Under the pieces are notes generated by a model. That model saw nothing but the letters and a program-made list of their open reading frames with translations. It ran no database searches and was not told the DNA's origin. Made by a program: the position numbers and the translations under genes. A DNA stretch of 64,000 nt from Methylotenera_A aquatica (GTDB lineage Bacteria; Pseudomonadota; Gammaproteobacteria; Burkholderiales; Methylophilaceae). This document shows positions 17,209 through 25,711 of this stretch, in pieces (within the stretch, counting starts at the first letter, position 1; every line of letters starts with the position of its first letter). The stretch is taken from the NCBI GenBank assembly GCA_965601485.1, contig OZ271846.1:930001-994000 (forward strand), in the 5' to 3' direction.

Positions 17209-19701
17209 ATGACAGAACAAACTTTTTCAGATGATTTAACTAAAGCCAATGAGCCGAATGGCTTGATGCCTTTATTGCCATTGCGTGATGTGGTGGTTTA
17301 TCCCCATTTAGTGATTCCGCTTTTTGTAGGCCGTGCAAAATCGGTTAAAGCCTTAGAAATTGCATCTGATAACAATAAACAGATCTTATTAGTTGCGCAA
17401 AAATCTGCTAATAAAGATGAGCCTGATGCTGAAGATTTATATGATATCGGCACTCTAGCCACTGTATTGCAACTGCTAAAGCTGCCAGATGGCACAGTAA
17501 AAGTGCTGGTGGAAGGCTTGCATCGCATGCGTGTGTCTGAATTCATTGAAACAGAAGAATGTTTTTTAGCTAAAGCCGAAAAAATTGCAGACCCACTTGA
17601 AAATGATAGCGAAACTGAAGCGCTCATGCGCACTGTATTCACGCAATTTGATCAATACGTTAAATTAAACAAAAAAATCCCACCAGAAATTTTAGCTTCA
17701 CTGGCTACAATTAAAGAGGCAGGGCGATTGGCGGACACTATTTCCGCGCACCTGACCCTAAAACTAGAAGAAAAACAAAAAATCCTAGAGATGTTAAGCG
17801 TAACAGAGCGCTTAGAGCATCTGCTGCATTTGATGGAATCTGAAATTGATATCTTGCAGGTCGAAAAGCGGATCCGTGGCCGCGTTAAACGCCAAATGGA
17901 AAAAAGTCAGCGTGAATATTATCTAAATGAGCAAGTAAAAGCCATTCAAAAAGAGTTGGGTGAGCAAGACGAAAATGCCGAATTAGATGATTTAGAAAAG
18001 CGAATCAAAGAATCGGGTATGTCTAAAGAGGCGTTTTCAAAAGTAAATGCTGAGATTAAGAAACTGAAAATGATGTCGCCTATGTCGGCTGAAGCATCGG
18101 TTGTGCGTAATTATATTGATACTTTAGTTAACCTACCTTGGAAGAAAAAAACAAAGATTAGCAAAGATTTGCAGTCAGCCATTGATATTTTAGATGCTGA
18201 TCATTATGGGCTAGATAAGGTAAAAGAACGTATTGTTGAGTATTTAGCAGTGCAACAACGCGTTGGCAAACTTAAAGCGCCAATATTATGCTTGGTTGGT
18301 CCACCGGGTGTAGGTAAGACTTCGCTTGGTCAAAGTATTGCTAAAGCAGTCAATCGTAAATTTATCCGCATGGCATTGGGCGGCGTGCGTGATGAAGCTG
18401 AAATTCGAGGTCATAGACGCACTTACATTGGCTCAATGCCAGGTAAAGTGATGCAAAGCATGACTAAAATCGCTGTTAAAAATCCATTATTCTTGTTGGA
18501 TGAAGTGGATAAAATGGGTCAAGATATGCGCGGCGATCCTTCTTCCGCCCTGCTAGAAGTGCTTGATCCAGAGCAAAACCATACCTTTGCCGATCACTAT
18601 ATTGAAGTCGAATACGATTTATCTGATGTGATGTTTGTGGCAACAGCTAATAGCATGAATATTCCTGCACCTCTATTGGATCGTATGGAAATCATTCGCT
18701 TAGCGGGTTATACCGAAGACGAAAAAATTAATATTGCCATGAAGTATTTATTGCCTAAAGAGCTTAAAGCTCATGGTTTAAAATCAGCGGAAGTCAATAT
18801 TTCCGAATCCGTTATTCGTGATATCGTGCGCTATTACACGCGTGAAGCTGGTGTGCGCCTCTTGGAACAAGAAATTGCTAAAATCTGCCGCAAAGTAGTT
18901 AAAGAGTTGTTACTTAATCGAACCAATGCTAAAAAATCGCGTGATGTAGCAGTTGCGGATAGTAAAAAAGTAGTCGTTAATGCAGAAAAAAAGATCAGCA
19001 TTACTTCAAAGAATCTTGAGAAGTATTTAGGTGTTTATCGCTATGACTACGGCTTAGCTGCTAAAGATAACCAAGTTGGGCAAGTCACAGGGTTAGCATG
19101 GACATCGGTTGGTGGAGAGTTGCTAACTATTGAAACGGTACTTTTGCCGGGTAAGGGTAAAACTATCACCACAGGTAAATTAGGTGATGTGATGCAAGAA
19201 TCTGTGCAAGCAGCAATGAGTGTGGTGCGCAGTCGTGCAACTCGCTTGGGTATTGATGAAGAGTTTTATGAGAAAAAAGATATTCATATTCACTTGCCGG
19301 AAGGTGCTACTCCTAAAGATGGTCCGAGTGCGGGTATTGGACTAACAACGGCTTTGGTTTCAGTTTTAACGGGTATTCCCGCGCGTGCGGATGTGGCAAT
19401 GACAGGTGAGATTACTTTGCGTGGTGAAGTGTTAGCAATTGGTGGCTTAAAAGAGAAGTTGCTGGCAGCACATCGTGGAGGTATTAAAACCGTATTAATA
19501 CCAGAATCTAACGTTAAAGATTTAGTGGATATTCCAGATAACATAAAAAGTCAGTTACAGATTCATCCAGTAAAGTGGATAGATCAAGTGTTGGAGTTGG
19601 CTTTAGAAAGTGCGCCGAAACCGTTGACTGGCAAAACAGTGGAAATCGCTGCCGTTGTTGCCGAAGTTACGCCTGACTCCAGTGTTCCAATCACTCACTA
19701 G
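17209..19701 (+). CDS. lon: ATP-dependent protease Lon (LonA)
   Basis: Homohexameric AAA+ serine protease that degrades damaged and regulatory proteins. It has an N-terminal substrate domain (LPLLPLRDVVVYPHLVIPLF), a coiled coil, Walker A GPPGVGKTS, Walker B NPLFLLDEVDKMG, and a protease domain with catalytic Ser in PKDGPSAGIGL and Lys in GGLKEKLLAA. Length is 830 residues. The C-terminal extension after residue 800 is Val/Ala-rich and not part of the core. Regulation by heat shock is suggested by the upstream motif. Confidence 0.98.
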   Translation: MTEQTFSDDLTKANEPNGLMPLLPLRDVVVYPHLVIPLFVGRAKSVKALEIASDNNKQILLVAQKSANKDEPDAEDLYDIGTLATVLQLLKLPDGTVKVLVEGLHRMRVSEFIETEECFLAKAEKIADPLENDSETEALMRTVFTQFDQYVKLNKKIPPEILASLATIKEAGRLADTISAHLTLKLEEKQKILEMLSVTERLEHLLHLMESEIDILQVEKRIRGRVKRQMEKSQREYYLNEQVKAIQKELGEQDENAELDDLEKRIKESGMSKEAFSKVNAEIKKLKMMSPMSAEASVVRNYIDTLVNLPWKKKTKISKDLQSAIDILDADHYGLDKVKERIVEYLAVQQRVGKLKAPILCLVGPPGVGKTSLGQSIAKAVNRKFIRMALGGVRDEAEIRGHRRTYIGSMPGKVMQSMTKIAVKNPLFLLDEVDKMGQDMRGDPSSALLEVLDPEQNHTFADHYIEVEYDLSDVMFVATANSMNIPAPLLDRMEIIRLAGYTEDEKINIAMKYLLPKELKAHGLKSAEVNISESVIRDIVRYYTREAGVRLLEQEIAKICRKVVKELLLNRTNAKKSRDVAVADSKKVVVNAEKKISITSKNLEKYLGVYRYDYGLAAKDNQVGQVTGLAWTSVGGELLTIETVLLPGKGKTITTGKLGDVMQESVQAAMSVVRSRATRLGIDEEFYEKKDIHIHLPEGATPKDGPSAGIGLTTALVSVLTGIPARADVAMTGEITLRGEVLAIGGLKEKLLAAHRGGIKTVLIPESNVKDLVDIPDNIKSQLQIHPVKWIDQVLELALESAPKPLTGKTVEIAAVVAEVTPDSSVPITH

Positions 19702-19770
19702 ATTTTTAAGTGCTAATTAAGGTTATACGCATTTATTTACTTATTATCTAGCAAAATTGCCTGCAAAGCC

Positions 19771-19800
19771 TTGACATAGGCTTTTATAGCTTGATATAAA
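19771..19800 (+). promoter_or_regulatory. Sigma-70 promoter of hupB
   Basis: TTGACA (perfect -35), an 18-base spacer, then TATAAA (-10), 54 bases before the hupB GTG. Confidence 0.75.
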
Positions 19801-19853
19801 GTCATTACAGGATACGCCTGTTATTTATTTAAAAATATTATAGGGGATTACAC

Positions 19854-20126
19854 GTGAATAAATCAGAATTGATTGATGAAATTGCAAAATCAGCTGGTCT
19901 CTCTAAGGCAGCTGCTAGTCGCGCTTTAGATGCTACTACCGCTGCTGTCACTAATGCACTAAAAAAAGGGGATTTAGTAACTTTAATTGGTTTTGGTTCA
20001 TTTTACGTTGGTAAGCGTGAGGCTAGAAATGGCCGTAATCCACGTACAGGCGCAACAATTAGTATAAAAGCTGCGAATTCTCCTAAGTTTAGGGCTGGTA
20101 AAGCGCTTAAAGATGCTGTAAACTAA
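19854..20126 (+). CDS. hupB: DNA-binding protein HU-beta
   Basis: 90-residue histone-like protein that bends and compacts DNA as a dimer. It starts with GTG (MNKSELIDEIAKSAGLSKAA) behind an AGGGGA ribosome site. The DNA-binding arm is recognised by GKREARNGRNPRTGATI, including the conserved Pro at the arm tip. It follows lon, as in many Proteobacteria, and has its own strong promoter. Confidence 0.97.
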   Translation: MNKSELIDEIAKSAGLSKAAASRALDATTAAVTNALKKGDLVTLIGFGSFYVGKREARNGRNPRTGATISIKAANSPKFRAGKALKDAVN

Positions 20127-20234
20127 CCCTTTTAGTGATTAAGTAATTAACTACTAAATCTCGGTTAGTTTAGGGTTATTGATAAAGTAAATTCTATTAA
20201 TTTTATCGAATCTCAATGTTGTAACATGGGCACA

Positions 20235-20310
20235 GGGTGCTTAGCTCAGTTGGTAGAGCGTCGCCCTTACAAGGCGAATGTCAGCGGTTCGACCCCGTTA
20301 GCACCCACCA
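20235..20310 (+). tRNA. tRNA-Val (anticodon UAC)
   Basis: Cloverleaf: acceptor GGGTGCT pairs with AGCACCC. The D arm is GCTC-AGTTGGTA-GAGC, the anticodon stem TCGCC/GGCGA has loop CTTACAA (anticodon TAC), and the T loop is GGTTCGACC. CCA is encoded at the 3' end. Confidence 0.96.
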
Positions 20311-20341
20311 ACAACTAACAAATATTGCCTCAATCTTAAAT

Positions 20342-20374
20342 AAGAGTGCTAGATATTTAGCACTCTTTAATTTT
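20342..20374 (+). terminator. Hairpin between the two tRNA genes, terminator-like
   Basis: A perfect 10-bp stem AAGAGTGCTA / TAGCACTCTT with a 6-base loop, then TTAATTTT, 31 bases after tRNA-Val. The right arm also forms an inverted pair with GAGTGCTAG at 20379-20387, which resembles a CIRCE element but with a 13-base spacer. Confidence 0.65.
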
Positions 20375-20389
20375 GAGGGAGTGCTAGAA

Positions 20390-20395
20390 TATAAT
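20390..20395 (+). promoter_or_regulatory. Candidate -10 box for tRNA-Asp
   Basis: TATAAT lies 29 bases before the mature tRNA-Asp 5' end. The -35 position (TTAATT, 17-base spacer) is poor, so the assignment is tentative. Confidence 0.4.
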
Positions 20396-20424
20396 TTTAA
20401 ATACAATTAAGTACTAAAAAAACT

Positions 20425-20501
20425 GGAGTGGTAGTTCAGTTGGTTAGAATACCGGCCTGTCACGCCGGGGGTCGCGGGTTCGAGTCCCGTCCACTCCGCC
20501 A
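20425..20501 (+). tRNA. tRNA-Asp (anticodon GUC)
   Basis: Cloverleaf: acceptor GGAGTGG pairs with CCACTCC. The anticodon stem CCGGC/GCCGG has loop CTGTCAC (anticodon GTC), the T loop is GGGTTCGAGTCCC, and CCA is encoded. It marks the left edge of the accessory region. Confidence 0.96.
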
Positions 20502-20515
20502 ATTATTTAGTAATG

Positions 20516-20537
20516 ACGCCCCTTATGGGGCGTTTTG
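20516..20537 (+). terminator. Terminator after tRNA-Asp
   Basis: ACGCCCC-TTAT-GGGGCGT stem-loop followed by TTTTGCTTTTTT, 15 bases after the tRNA-Asp CCA. Confidence 0.85.
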
Positions 20538-20658
20538 CTTTTTTGTATACTATCTAGTACGCCAATTAAATCTTGCTTGAATTGGGGTGAAATAATTTTG
20601 TCATTATTACTCACTATAGTAGATCTGTTTTATATTCCTATATCATTTTAAAAATAAC

Positions 20659-21342
20659 ATGGCCCAAACTAAAACCGATAACTTACGAAAAAAAATCATT
20701 TCTTTTGCATGGACTTGGATTGGCATGCTTATTTTCATTGGCATCATGTCTCTCTTCTCAATATGGTCAATCAACCGCGCCTATGAAGATGGATCGGCAA
20801 AGTTGATTATTATTAGTGAACTACAAAACCAGATGCTGTTAGCAAAAGTACACTTCAAAACCCAGGTCCAGGAATGGAAGAATATTTTACTAAGGGGAGG
20901 GGATAATAAGGATAAATTCAATTACCTTTCAAGTTTTGAGGCAGAGCAAACCAAAGTAGTTAATAATCTCAAAGATGCTCAAAAAATTTGTTTATCCTTA
21001 AGTAAACAAGACATATGTCAGTCTATAGAGGAAGCTCGTCTTAAACATCTGGAACTAGGAATAATTTACAAAAAAACGCTTAATGAGGGGTCATTGGAAA
21101 ATAACGAAGGGGCTAGTGAGATTGATCAAAAACTAAGGGGAATCGACCGTGCCCTAGACAATGATCTGGGTACCATATTTCAAAAATTTTCTGATGTTGG
21201 AAAAACTCAACTAAGTATTATTAAGCAAAGTGTTGAGTCCCGGCACAAGTCACTCAAAAAGTTTATTCTTGGGGTTATGTTGGCCGCACTTATTCTTAGC
21301 GGAATCGGTCTTCATAGCATTCTTCGTATGACAGAGAGCTAA
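20659..21342 (+). CDS. Two-pass membrane protein with a chemoreceptor-like extracytoplasmic helical sensor
   Basis: 227 residues: a short basic N-terminus, membrane helix at about 15-37, a largely helical outside region (about 38-198), a second membrane helix at about 202-221 and only a few residues after it. The outside part has LAKVHFKTQVQEWKNILLRG, a stretch I associate with four-helix sensor domains of methyl-accepting chemotaxis proteins. However, the HAMP and signalling domains are absent: the protein ends right after the second helix. It lies 6 bases before a Na/phosphate symporter gene and is probably cotranscribed with it, so it may be a sensory or regulatory subunit of that carrier. 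A decayed second copy lies near 30250-30537. Confidence 0.7.
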   Translation: MAQTKTDNLRKKIISFAWTWIGMLIFIGIMSLFSIWSINRAYEDGSAKLIIISELQNQMLLAKVHFKTQVQEWKNILLRGGDNKDKFNYLSSFEAEQTKVVNNLKDAQKICLSLSKQDICQSIEEARLKHLELGIIYKKTLNEGSLENNEGASEIDQKLRGIDRALDNDLGTIFQKFSDVGKTQLSIIKQSVESRHKSLKKFILGVMLAALILSGIGLHSILRMTES

Positions 21343-21348
21343 AAGAAC

Positions 21349-22926
21349 ATGCTTGGCTATATATCTTCGATGGCGGGGCTAGGGCTGTTCTTAACTGGAC
21401 TTAGTTTTTTGTCAGCCAGCATGAGGCCACTTGCTGGCAAAAAAATGAGACAGATCCTCTCAAAAATGACCGGCAACTATTTCAGCATGGCCCTTGCGGG
21501 AACGATGCTTGGGGCAATAACACAAAGTACCAGTGGCTCAACGTTTGTATGCATGGGGCTAGTCAACTCCGGCGCTCTTAAATTCAAAAATGCTCTCAAT
21601 ATCGCCGCTTGGTCAAGTGTAGGTGGATCATTACTCGTATTCTTAGCGTCAATTGATATTCGATTGGGGGGCTTTGTATTAATTGCTGTCGTTGGGCTAG
21701 CCAACTTGTTTAACGTTGGTCGTGCGGAAAAAACAAAGTATCTGGTTGCAATTTTATTCGCCCTCGGCTTATTATTTGTAGGGCTTGGGATGGTGAAGGA
21801 GGGGGCTCATTCTCTTAATGATTCTAAGTGGGTCGTGGAATTTATTGAGTTTGCCTCTGAAACCACATTGATCTGTTTTATTATTGGTTTATTTTTCAGC
21901 CTGATTACACAATCAGCGTCAACAGTAACAATTATTGCCATCACCCTAGTACTGTCAGGCATCATTCCATTTGAAGCCGCAGTTATTATGTTATTCGGGG
22001 CTAATACAGGTTCAGGTCTAAGCCTAGTTTTAATTACTTCTCATCTATCAGGCGCTCAAAAACAAATCGCGTTCTATCAGTTTTTAACAAAATTCGGCGG
22101 GTTGTTATTAATTCTGCCGGCGTTCATCATATTCCCTAGCTTATTCAAATTCTACATCGCGAACCCCTCAACATTAGCTGGCAAAGTGGCAATTGGTTTT
22201 CAAATTTCGGTCATTTACTTAGCCCTACAAATTGCTGGTGCCGTAATGGTGACTTTATTTCAGTCAAAAATCATTCCCTTATTAAACAAACTATACCCAG
22301 AAAAGGAAGAAGAATCTTTAGGGAAACCTAAATTTATCTATGCTGAAGCTATTGAAGACCCAGATATCGTAATTAGTTTAGTCAAAAAAGAGCAAGAAAG
22401 ATTAATTTCGACACTTTCAAAGTATCTAGAACCTCTTAGAACAGACGAAATAGAACACATGCCAGTTAGCATTAGGCATGAGGCAAATCTGCAGTTAGCT
22501 AATGAAATCAAACAATTTATCGATGAGATTTCTCATCATGAATTAGGCAAAGAGATGTCTGATGTATTGCAACTTCAAAGTTACAACGAAGCCATTATTG
22601 CCCTACTGGAATCCTTAAACAACTTCACAAACACAGTGGGTGCTACAAAAAATTTTAAAGAAGGTCTATCCGGATCAATGATTGAAAGCCTTCATCTTGT
22701 TTTGACGTTGATGGAAGAAACATTGAGTGGCGATGAAAATACTGATTTTTTAATGGAGCTCACCTCGGATAAAGGTCAGCTTATGGATAACATACGTAAT
22801 ACTTTGCTTTCGGAGACAAGTATTGACATCAATATTAGGAAATCGTTATTTGTCAGTACTCGCGTATTTGAAAGAATCTTGTGGCAAATTAGACAAATGT
22901 TAAACGTGAAAACACAAAACGAGTGA
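21349..22926 (+). CDS. Na+/phosphate symporter family (NptA/YjbB-like) with PhoU-like tail
   Basis: 525 residues. The N-terminal 310 residues are membrane-embedded with the two family repeats, each holding the substrate-site signature: TQSTSGSTFV (about residue 58) and TQSASTVTII (about 187). The C-terminal 200 residues are soluble and helical, as in the PhoU-like regulatory tail of this family. Expected role: sodium-coupled inorganic phosphate transport or efflux across the inner membrane. It follows the sensor-like gene by 6 bases and runs convergently into an RsbW-like gene. Specificity for phosphate is inferred from the family. Confidence 0.85.
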   Translation: MLGYISSMAGLGLFLTGLSFLSASMRPLAGKKMRQILSKMTGNYFSMALAGTMLGAITQSTSGSTFVCMGLVNSGALKFKNALNIAAWSSVGGSLLVFLASIDIRLGGFVLIAVVGLANLFNVGRAEKTKYLVAILFALGLLFVGLGMVKEGAHSLNDSKWVVEFIEFASETTLICFIIGLFFSLITQSASTVTIIAITLVLSGIIPFEAAVIMLFGANTGSGLSLVLITSHLSGAQKQIAFYQFLTKFGGLLLILPAFIIFPSLFKFYIANPSTLAGKVAIGFQISVIYLALQIAGAVMVTLFQSKIIPLLNKLYPEKEEESLGKPKFIYAEAIEDPDIVISLVKKEQERLISTLSKYLEPLRTDEIEHMPVSIRHEANLQLANEIKQFIDEISHHELGKEMSDVLQLQSYNEAIIALLESLNNFTNTVGATKNFKEGLSGSMIESLHLVLTLMEETLSGDENTDFLMELTSDKGQLMDNIRNTLLSETSIDINIRKSLFVSTRVFERILWQIRQMLNVKTQNE

Positions 22927-22942
22927 ATTTAAAAAGTTTTCT

Positions 22943-23371
22943 TCAATAAACTTTTTTTTGCATTTTGAGTTGATTGAATTCACCCACGTGAGAGTACTCA
23001 ACTTGATCAGTCAAGGCTTTTACAAAGAAAACGCCCAATCCGCCTATTGGCCGATCTTCGATACCCAGTAATAAATCAGGGTCTTCAATTTCGAGTGGAT
23101 TAAATGCAATCCCGTTATCTTGATAAACCATCTCTAGTTGTCCATCAATTAAAGAGAGAGTGATTGTTACTTCACCATTGGTAATGCCTTGAAAACCATA
23201 ATTAGCTGTATTGGTATAAAGCTCCTCAAGAATCAAATTTACTTGATTCTTTACCAATGCATCAATCCCAGCATCGTCAAAAAAGCGATTAAGCGCTATC
23301 GCCAAATGATCAATCTCGGCCAGATCACCAGTCAATAAAATTTCTAGTATATTTTTTTGGGTATTATTCAC
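22943..23371 (-). CDS. RsbW/SpoIIAB-like HATPase domain protein (anti-sigma/serine kinase type)
   Basis: 142 residues, a stand-alone GHKL ATPase domain. The N-box is intact (LILEELYTNTANYGF, Glu-x-x-x-Asn), then the G1-like segment QDNGIAFNPLE and the G2-like GGLGVFFVKALTD. Such proteins phosphorylate or bind STAS-domain partners in partner-switching circuits. A STAS gene lies divergently about 430 bases away. No sigma factor is encoded in the window, so its second partner is unknown. A 16-bp perfect palindrome lies just upstream of its start. Confidence 0.85.
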   Translation of the reverse strand: MNNTQKNILEILLTGDLAEIDHLAIALNRFFDDAGIDALVKNQVNLILEELYTNTANYGFQGITNGEVTITLSLIDGQLEMVYQDNGIAFNPLEIEDPDLLLGIEDRPIGGLGVFFVKALTDQVEYSHVGEFNQLKMQKKVY

Positions 23372-23401
23372 TGATAAAGGCTTTAATTAAAATCAATTTG
23401 A

Positions 23402-23417
23402 CTCATCATATGATGAG
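23402..23417. promoter_or_regulatory. Perfect 16-bp palindrome, possible operator
   Basis: CTCATCATATGATGAG lies 30 bases upstream of the RsbW-like gene start, in the 431-base gap shared with the divergent STAS gene. Its position fits an operator for a dimeric regulator; no regulator is identified. Confidence 0.35.
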
Positions 23418-23714
23418 ATTAGATCAAGCTAGTTTTGAAATTAAAATACATTTTAATGAAATCTACATTAGGTTCTAAATTTTGCAACAATATTGTCTGA
23501 TCATACTTAACAAGCAACAAAAAGTAAAACTAGAAACGATGATCAGTAATTTAAAATATCGTTGTCCTATTTGTTAATGCGCCATACCGCTGATAAATTC
23601 AGCTCTTAAACTTCAGCAAATGGCGATCAAATGCTTGCAAGTGGCCATCGAAGATTTATAAAAAATAATCTAGCTAGCGTGCCACTCTTAATATTTTAAA
23701 TTGGGTATAGTTTG

Positions 23715-23743
23715 TTGATATACGGTAAGTTGATTATGATAAT
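23715..23743 (+). promoter_or_regulatory. Candidate sigma-70 promoter of the STAS-GPP34 genes
   Basis: TTGATA, 17-base spacer, GATAAT, about 60 bases before the STAS start. The remainder of the 23372-23802 gap shows nothing else I can support apart from the palindrome. Confidence 0.5.
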
Positions 23744-23802
23744 TGATCTATGTATAGTGTGGACTCTTAAATATTAATAAAAAAATTCCGGAGTAATTGA
23801 TC

Positions 23803-24081
23803 GTGAATGCAAATTACAAACTAAATGGACGTATTGATGGGTCTAATGCCGATCAGTATGACCTTGAAATTTCAGCGCTAATAAATAAAGTGGGGCCTTC
23901 TTTTTCAATTGATTTATCAGAACTCACATACATTAGTAGTTTGGGGCTTAGAATATTCTTAAAAACGGCTAAAGATTTAAAAAGTCAAAATAAAAAGCTC
24001 ATTCTTTTAAAACCAAATTCTGAAATTTTAGATCTCTTGATCATGAGTGGATTTGACAAGATTATTGAAATAGAAAAATAA
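23803..24081 (+). CDS. STAS-domain protein (anti-anti-sigma factor type)
   Basis: A single STAS domain of about 92 residues, with IDLSELTYISSLGLRIF containing a Ser at the position phosphorylated in SpoIIAA (the Ser before L-G-L). The usual Asp preceding it is Ser. The GTG at 23803 is preferred to an earlier TTG because a CGGAG ribosome site sits 9 bases before it. It is 13 bases upstream of the GPP34 gene and probably in one operon with it. Expected role: phosphorylation-controlled partner of an RsbW-like kinase, most plausibly the divergent one. Confidence 0.85.
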   Translation: MNANYKLNGRIDGSNADQYDLEISALINKVGPSFSIDLSELTYISSLGLRIFLKTAKDLKSQNKKLILLKPNSEILDLLIMSGFDKIIEIEK

Positions 24082-24094
24082 GGTCGCTGATAAA

Positions 24095-24763
24095 ATGACG
24101 TCCTCAAAAAAACTAAGCCTGGCTGAAGAGCTTTTACTGATTACGCTTGATGATGAGTCAGGGAAGCTTCTGGATTCAATCAAACCCTTTTCGTTTGACA
24201 TTGCCATTGCAGCATCTTTAATTATGGAGTTAACACTTAAAGGAAAGTTAGATACTGACGCCAAAAAGGTATTCGTTGTTTCTTCAGAGGCAACTGGAGA
24301 TGCTATTCTGGATCAAGCTTTAGCTGCAATTGTGGCTGAAAAAAATTCCCTTTCTACTTCTGATTGGCTAAGCAGATTCGCACGCCATGGCGCTACTTTG
24401 AGTGACAAAATCATCGAAAGTTTAGTCAATAAAGGCGTGGTTCAAATGGTAGAGAAACGTTTGTTATGGGTTCTTAAAACTCGCGCTTATCCTGCAACAA
24501 GTGGTATTGAGGAGAGGGAAGTAAGGTCGAGAATCATGCAACTATTAAATAATGATGAAATTCCCAATCCAAGCGATGCACTGCTAATTGGCTTGTTACG
24601 AGCGACAGAAATTATGAGCAGATTACTATCGAGTTCAGAATTGGTAAGATTGCAAAATCGTATTGATCAGATTGCAAATCTTGAGGAGATTAATCGTTCA
24701 TTATCAGCTTCTGTTAAAGAAGCTTGGGAGCGAATTATTAGCCAAGTTCCATTGATTCACTAA
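24095..24763 (+). CDS. GPP34 (Golgi phosphoprotein 3-like) family protein
   Basis: 222-residue, mostly helical protein. The beginning LSLAEELLLITLDDESGKLL and the following AIAASLIMELTLKGKLD match the start of the GPP34/GOLPH3 fold, as do DALLIGLLRATEIMSRLL and the end region. Eukaryotic GOLPH3 binds PI4P and sorts Golgi glycosyltransferases. Bacterial homologues are common in actinobacteria but scarcely characterised, and their ligand is unknown. It sits between a STAS gene and a substrate-binding lipoprotein gene, which suggests a membrane-linked function under STAS control; that link is inference. Confidence 0.8.
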   Translation: MTSSKKLSLAEELLLITLDDESGKLLDSIKPFSFDIAIAASLIMELTLKGKLDTDAKKVFVVSSEATGDAILDQALAAIVAEKNSLSTSDWLSRFARHGATLSDKIIESLVNKGVVQMVEKRLLWVLKTRAYPATSGIEEREVRSRIMQLLNNDEIPNPSDALLIGLLRATEIMSRLLSSSELVRLQNRIDQIANLEEINRSLSASVKEAWERIISQVPLIH

Positions 24764-24805
24764 CCTATCTATCAATCACCATCACCACTATAAGGAAGAT
24801 TAACA

Positions 24806-25594
24806 ATGACAAAAATATGGCGTACTCTGCCTTTAATCGGAACAGCTTTTTTGATAACAGTATTATTAGCTGGATGTAACAGCCAACAAAAAGAAAAAAT
24901 CACTGAATTAAGTCAACTAAGTGGAAAAGAATTCGGCGTGCCTACAGGAAGCGTCGCAGATAAGCTTGTTTTATCCAAGTTTTCTGATGCTAAATTTCAA
25001 TATTACAACACAGTTCTTGATTCTGCTATCGCAGTCAAACAGGGCAAAATCGATGCGGCGGCATATGATGAGCCAATCTTAAAAAACATTGCTGCCAAGA
25101 ATCCTGGCTTAACTGTACTTCCAGAGATGCTTACGCATGATGATTACGGCTTCGCAGTGCGTTTAGAGGATGAAGCCCTTAAAAATGCCATTGATATGGT
25201 AGTTCAAGATCTCAAAGCAAGCGGCGATTACGGCCTAATGATTGAACGCTGGCTGCCAGCAGTAGGACCGCCTAAATCAATGCCTGTTATAGAAACGGGT
25301 AATGATGGAGTCTTAAGATTTGGCACCTCGGCTATCACCGAGCCTTTCTCATTCGTGGATGGGTCTCAAAAAGTAGTCGGAATTGACATTGAGATTGCTT
25401 CATTAGTTGCCAAAAAACTAAATAAGAAACTCGAAATCGTGAATATGGAATTCGGATCTATGATCCCAGCGCTTGCTGCTGGCAAAGTTGATATGATTGG
25501 CGCCTGCATCACGATTACTGAAGATCGCTCTAAGAAAGTTCTCTTTTCAGCCCCTTATTACACGGGTGGAATTGCGGCTATTGTTAAAAAATAA
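24806..25594 (+). CDS. Amino-acid-type substrate-binding lipoprotein with swapped lobe order
   Basis: 262 residues. The signal peptide ends in a lipobox LAGC (Cys at 24), so it is likely anchored to a membrane. The mature part belongs to the family-3 solute-binding fold, but the halves are reversed. Residues about 36-150 (LSGKEFGVPTGS ... DYGLMIERWL) match what is normally the second half, and residues about 165-262 (GVLRFGTSAITEPFSF ... ITITEDRSKKVLFSAPYY) match what is normally the first half. It follows the GPP34 gene by 42 bases. The same arrangement occurs twice in the transporter polypeptide at 32734-35025. Substrate unknown. Confidence 0.85.
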   Translation: MTKIWRTLPLIGTAFLITVLLAGCNSQQKEKITELSQLSGKEFGVPTGSVADKLVLSKFSDAKFQYYNTVLDSAIAVKQGKIDAAAYDEPILKNIAAKNPGLTVLPEMLTHDDYGFAVRLEDEALKNAIDMVVQDLKASGDYGLMIERWLPAVGPPKSMPVIETGNDGVLRFGTSAITEPFSFVDGSQKVVGIDIEIASLVAKKLNKKLEIVNMEFGSMIPALAAGKVDMIGACITITEDRSKKVLFSAPYYTGGIAAIVKK

Positions 25595-25711
25595 TTTTTT
25601 TAATAACCACAGCTGTTGGATATATTTTCTATTTGAGCAGACTGGATTTCTCCAATTTCATCAGCCTAAGATTAAAATATAAATTAGGCTAATCAGTAAG
25701 AGGAGTTAAAC

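Noticed and set aside
25497..25682. Open frame over the end of the binding lipoprotein
   Set aside because: Out-of-frame shadow of a well-supported gene, running into the spacer.
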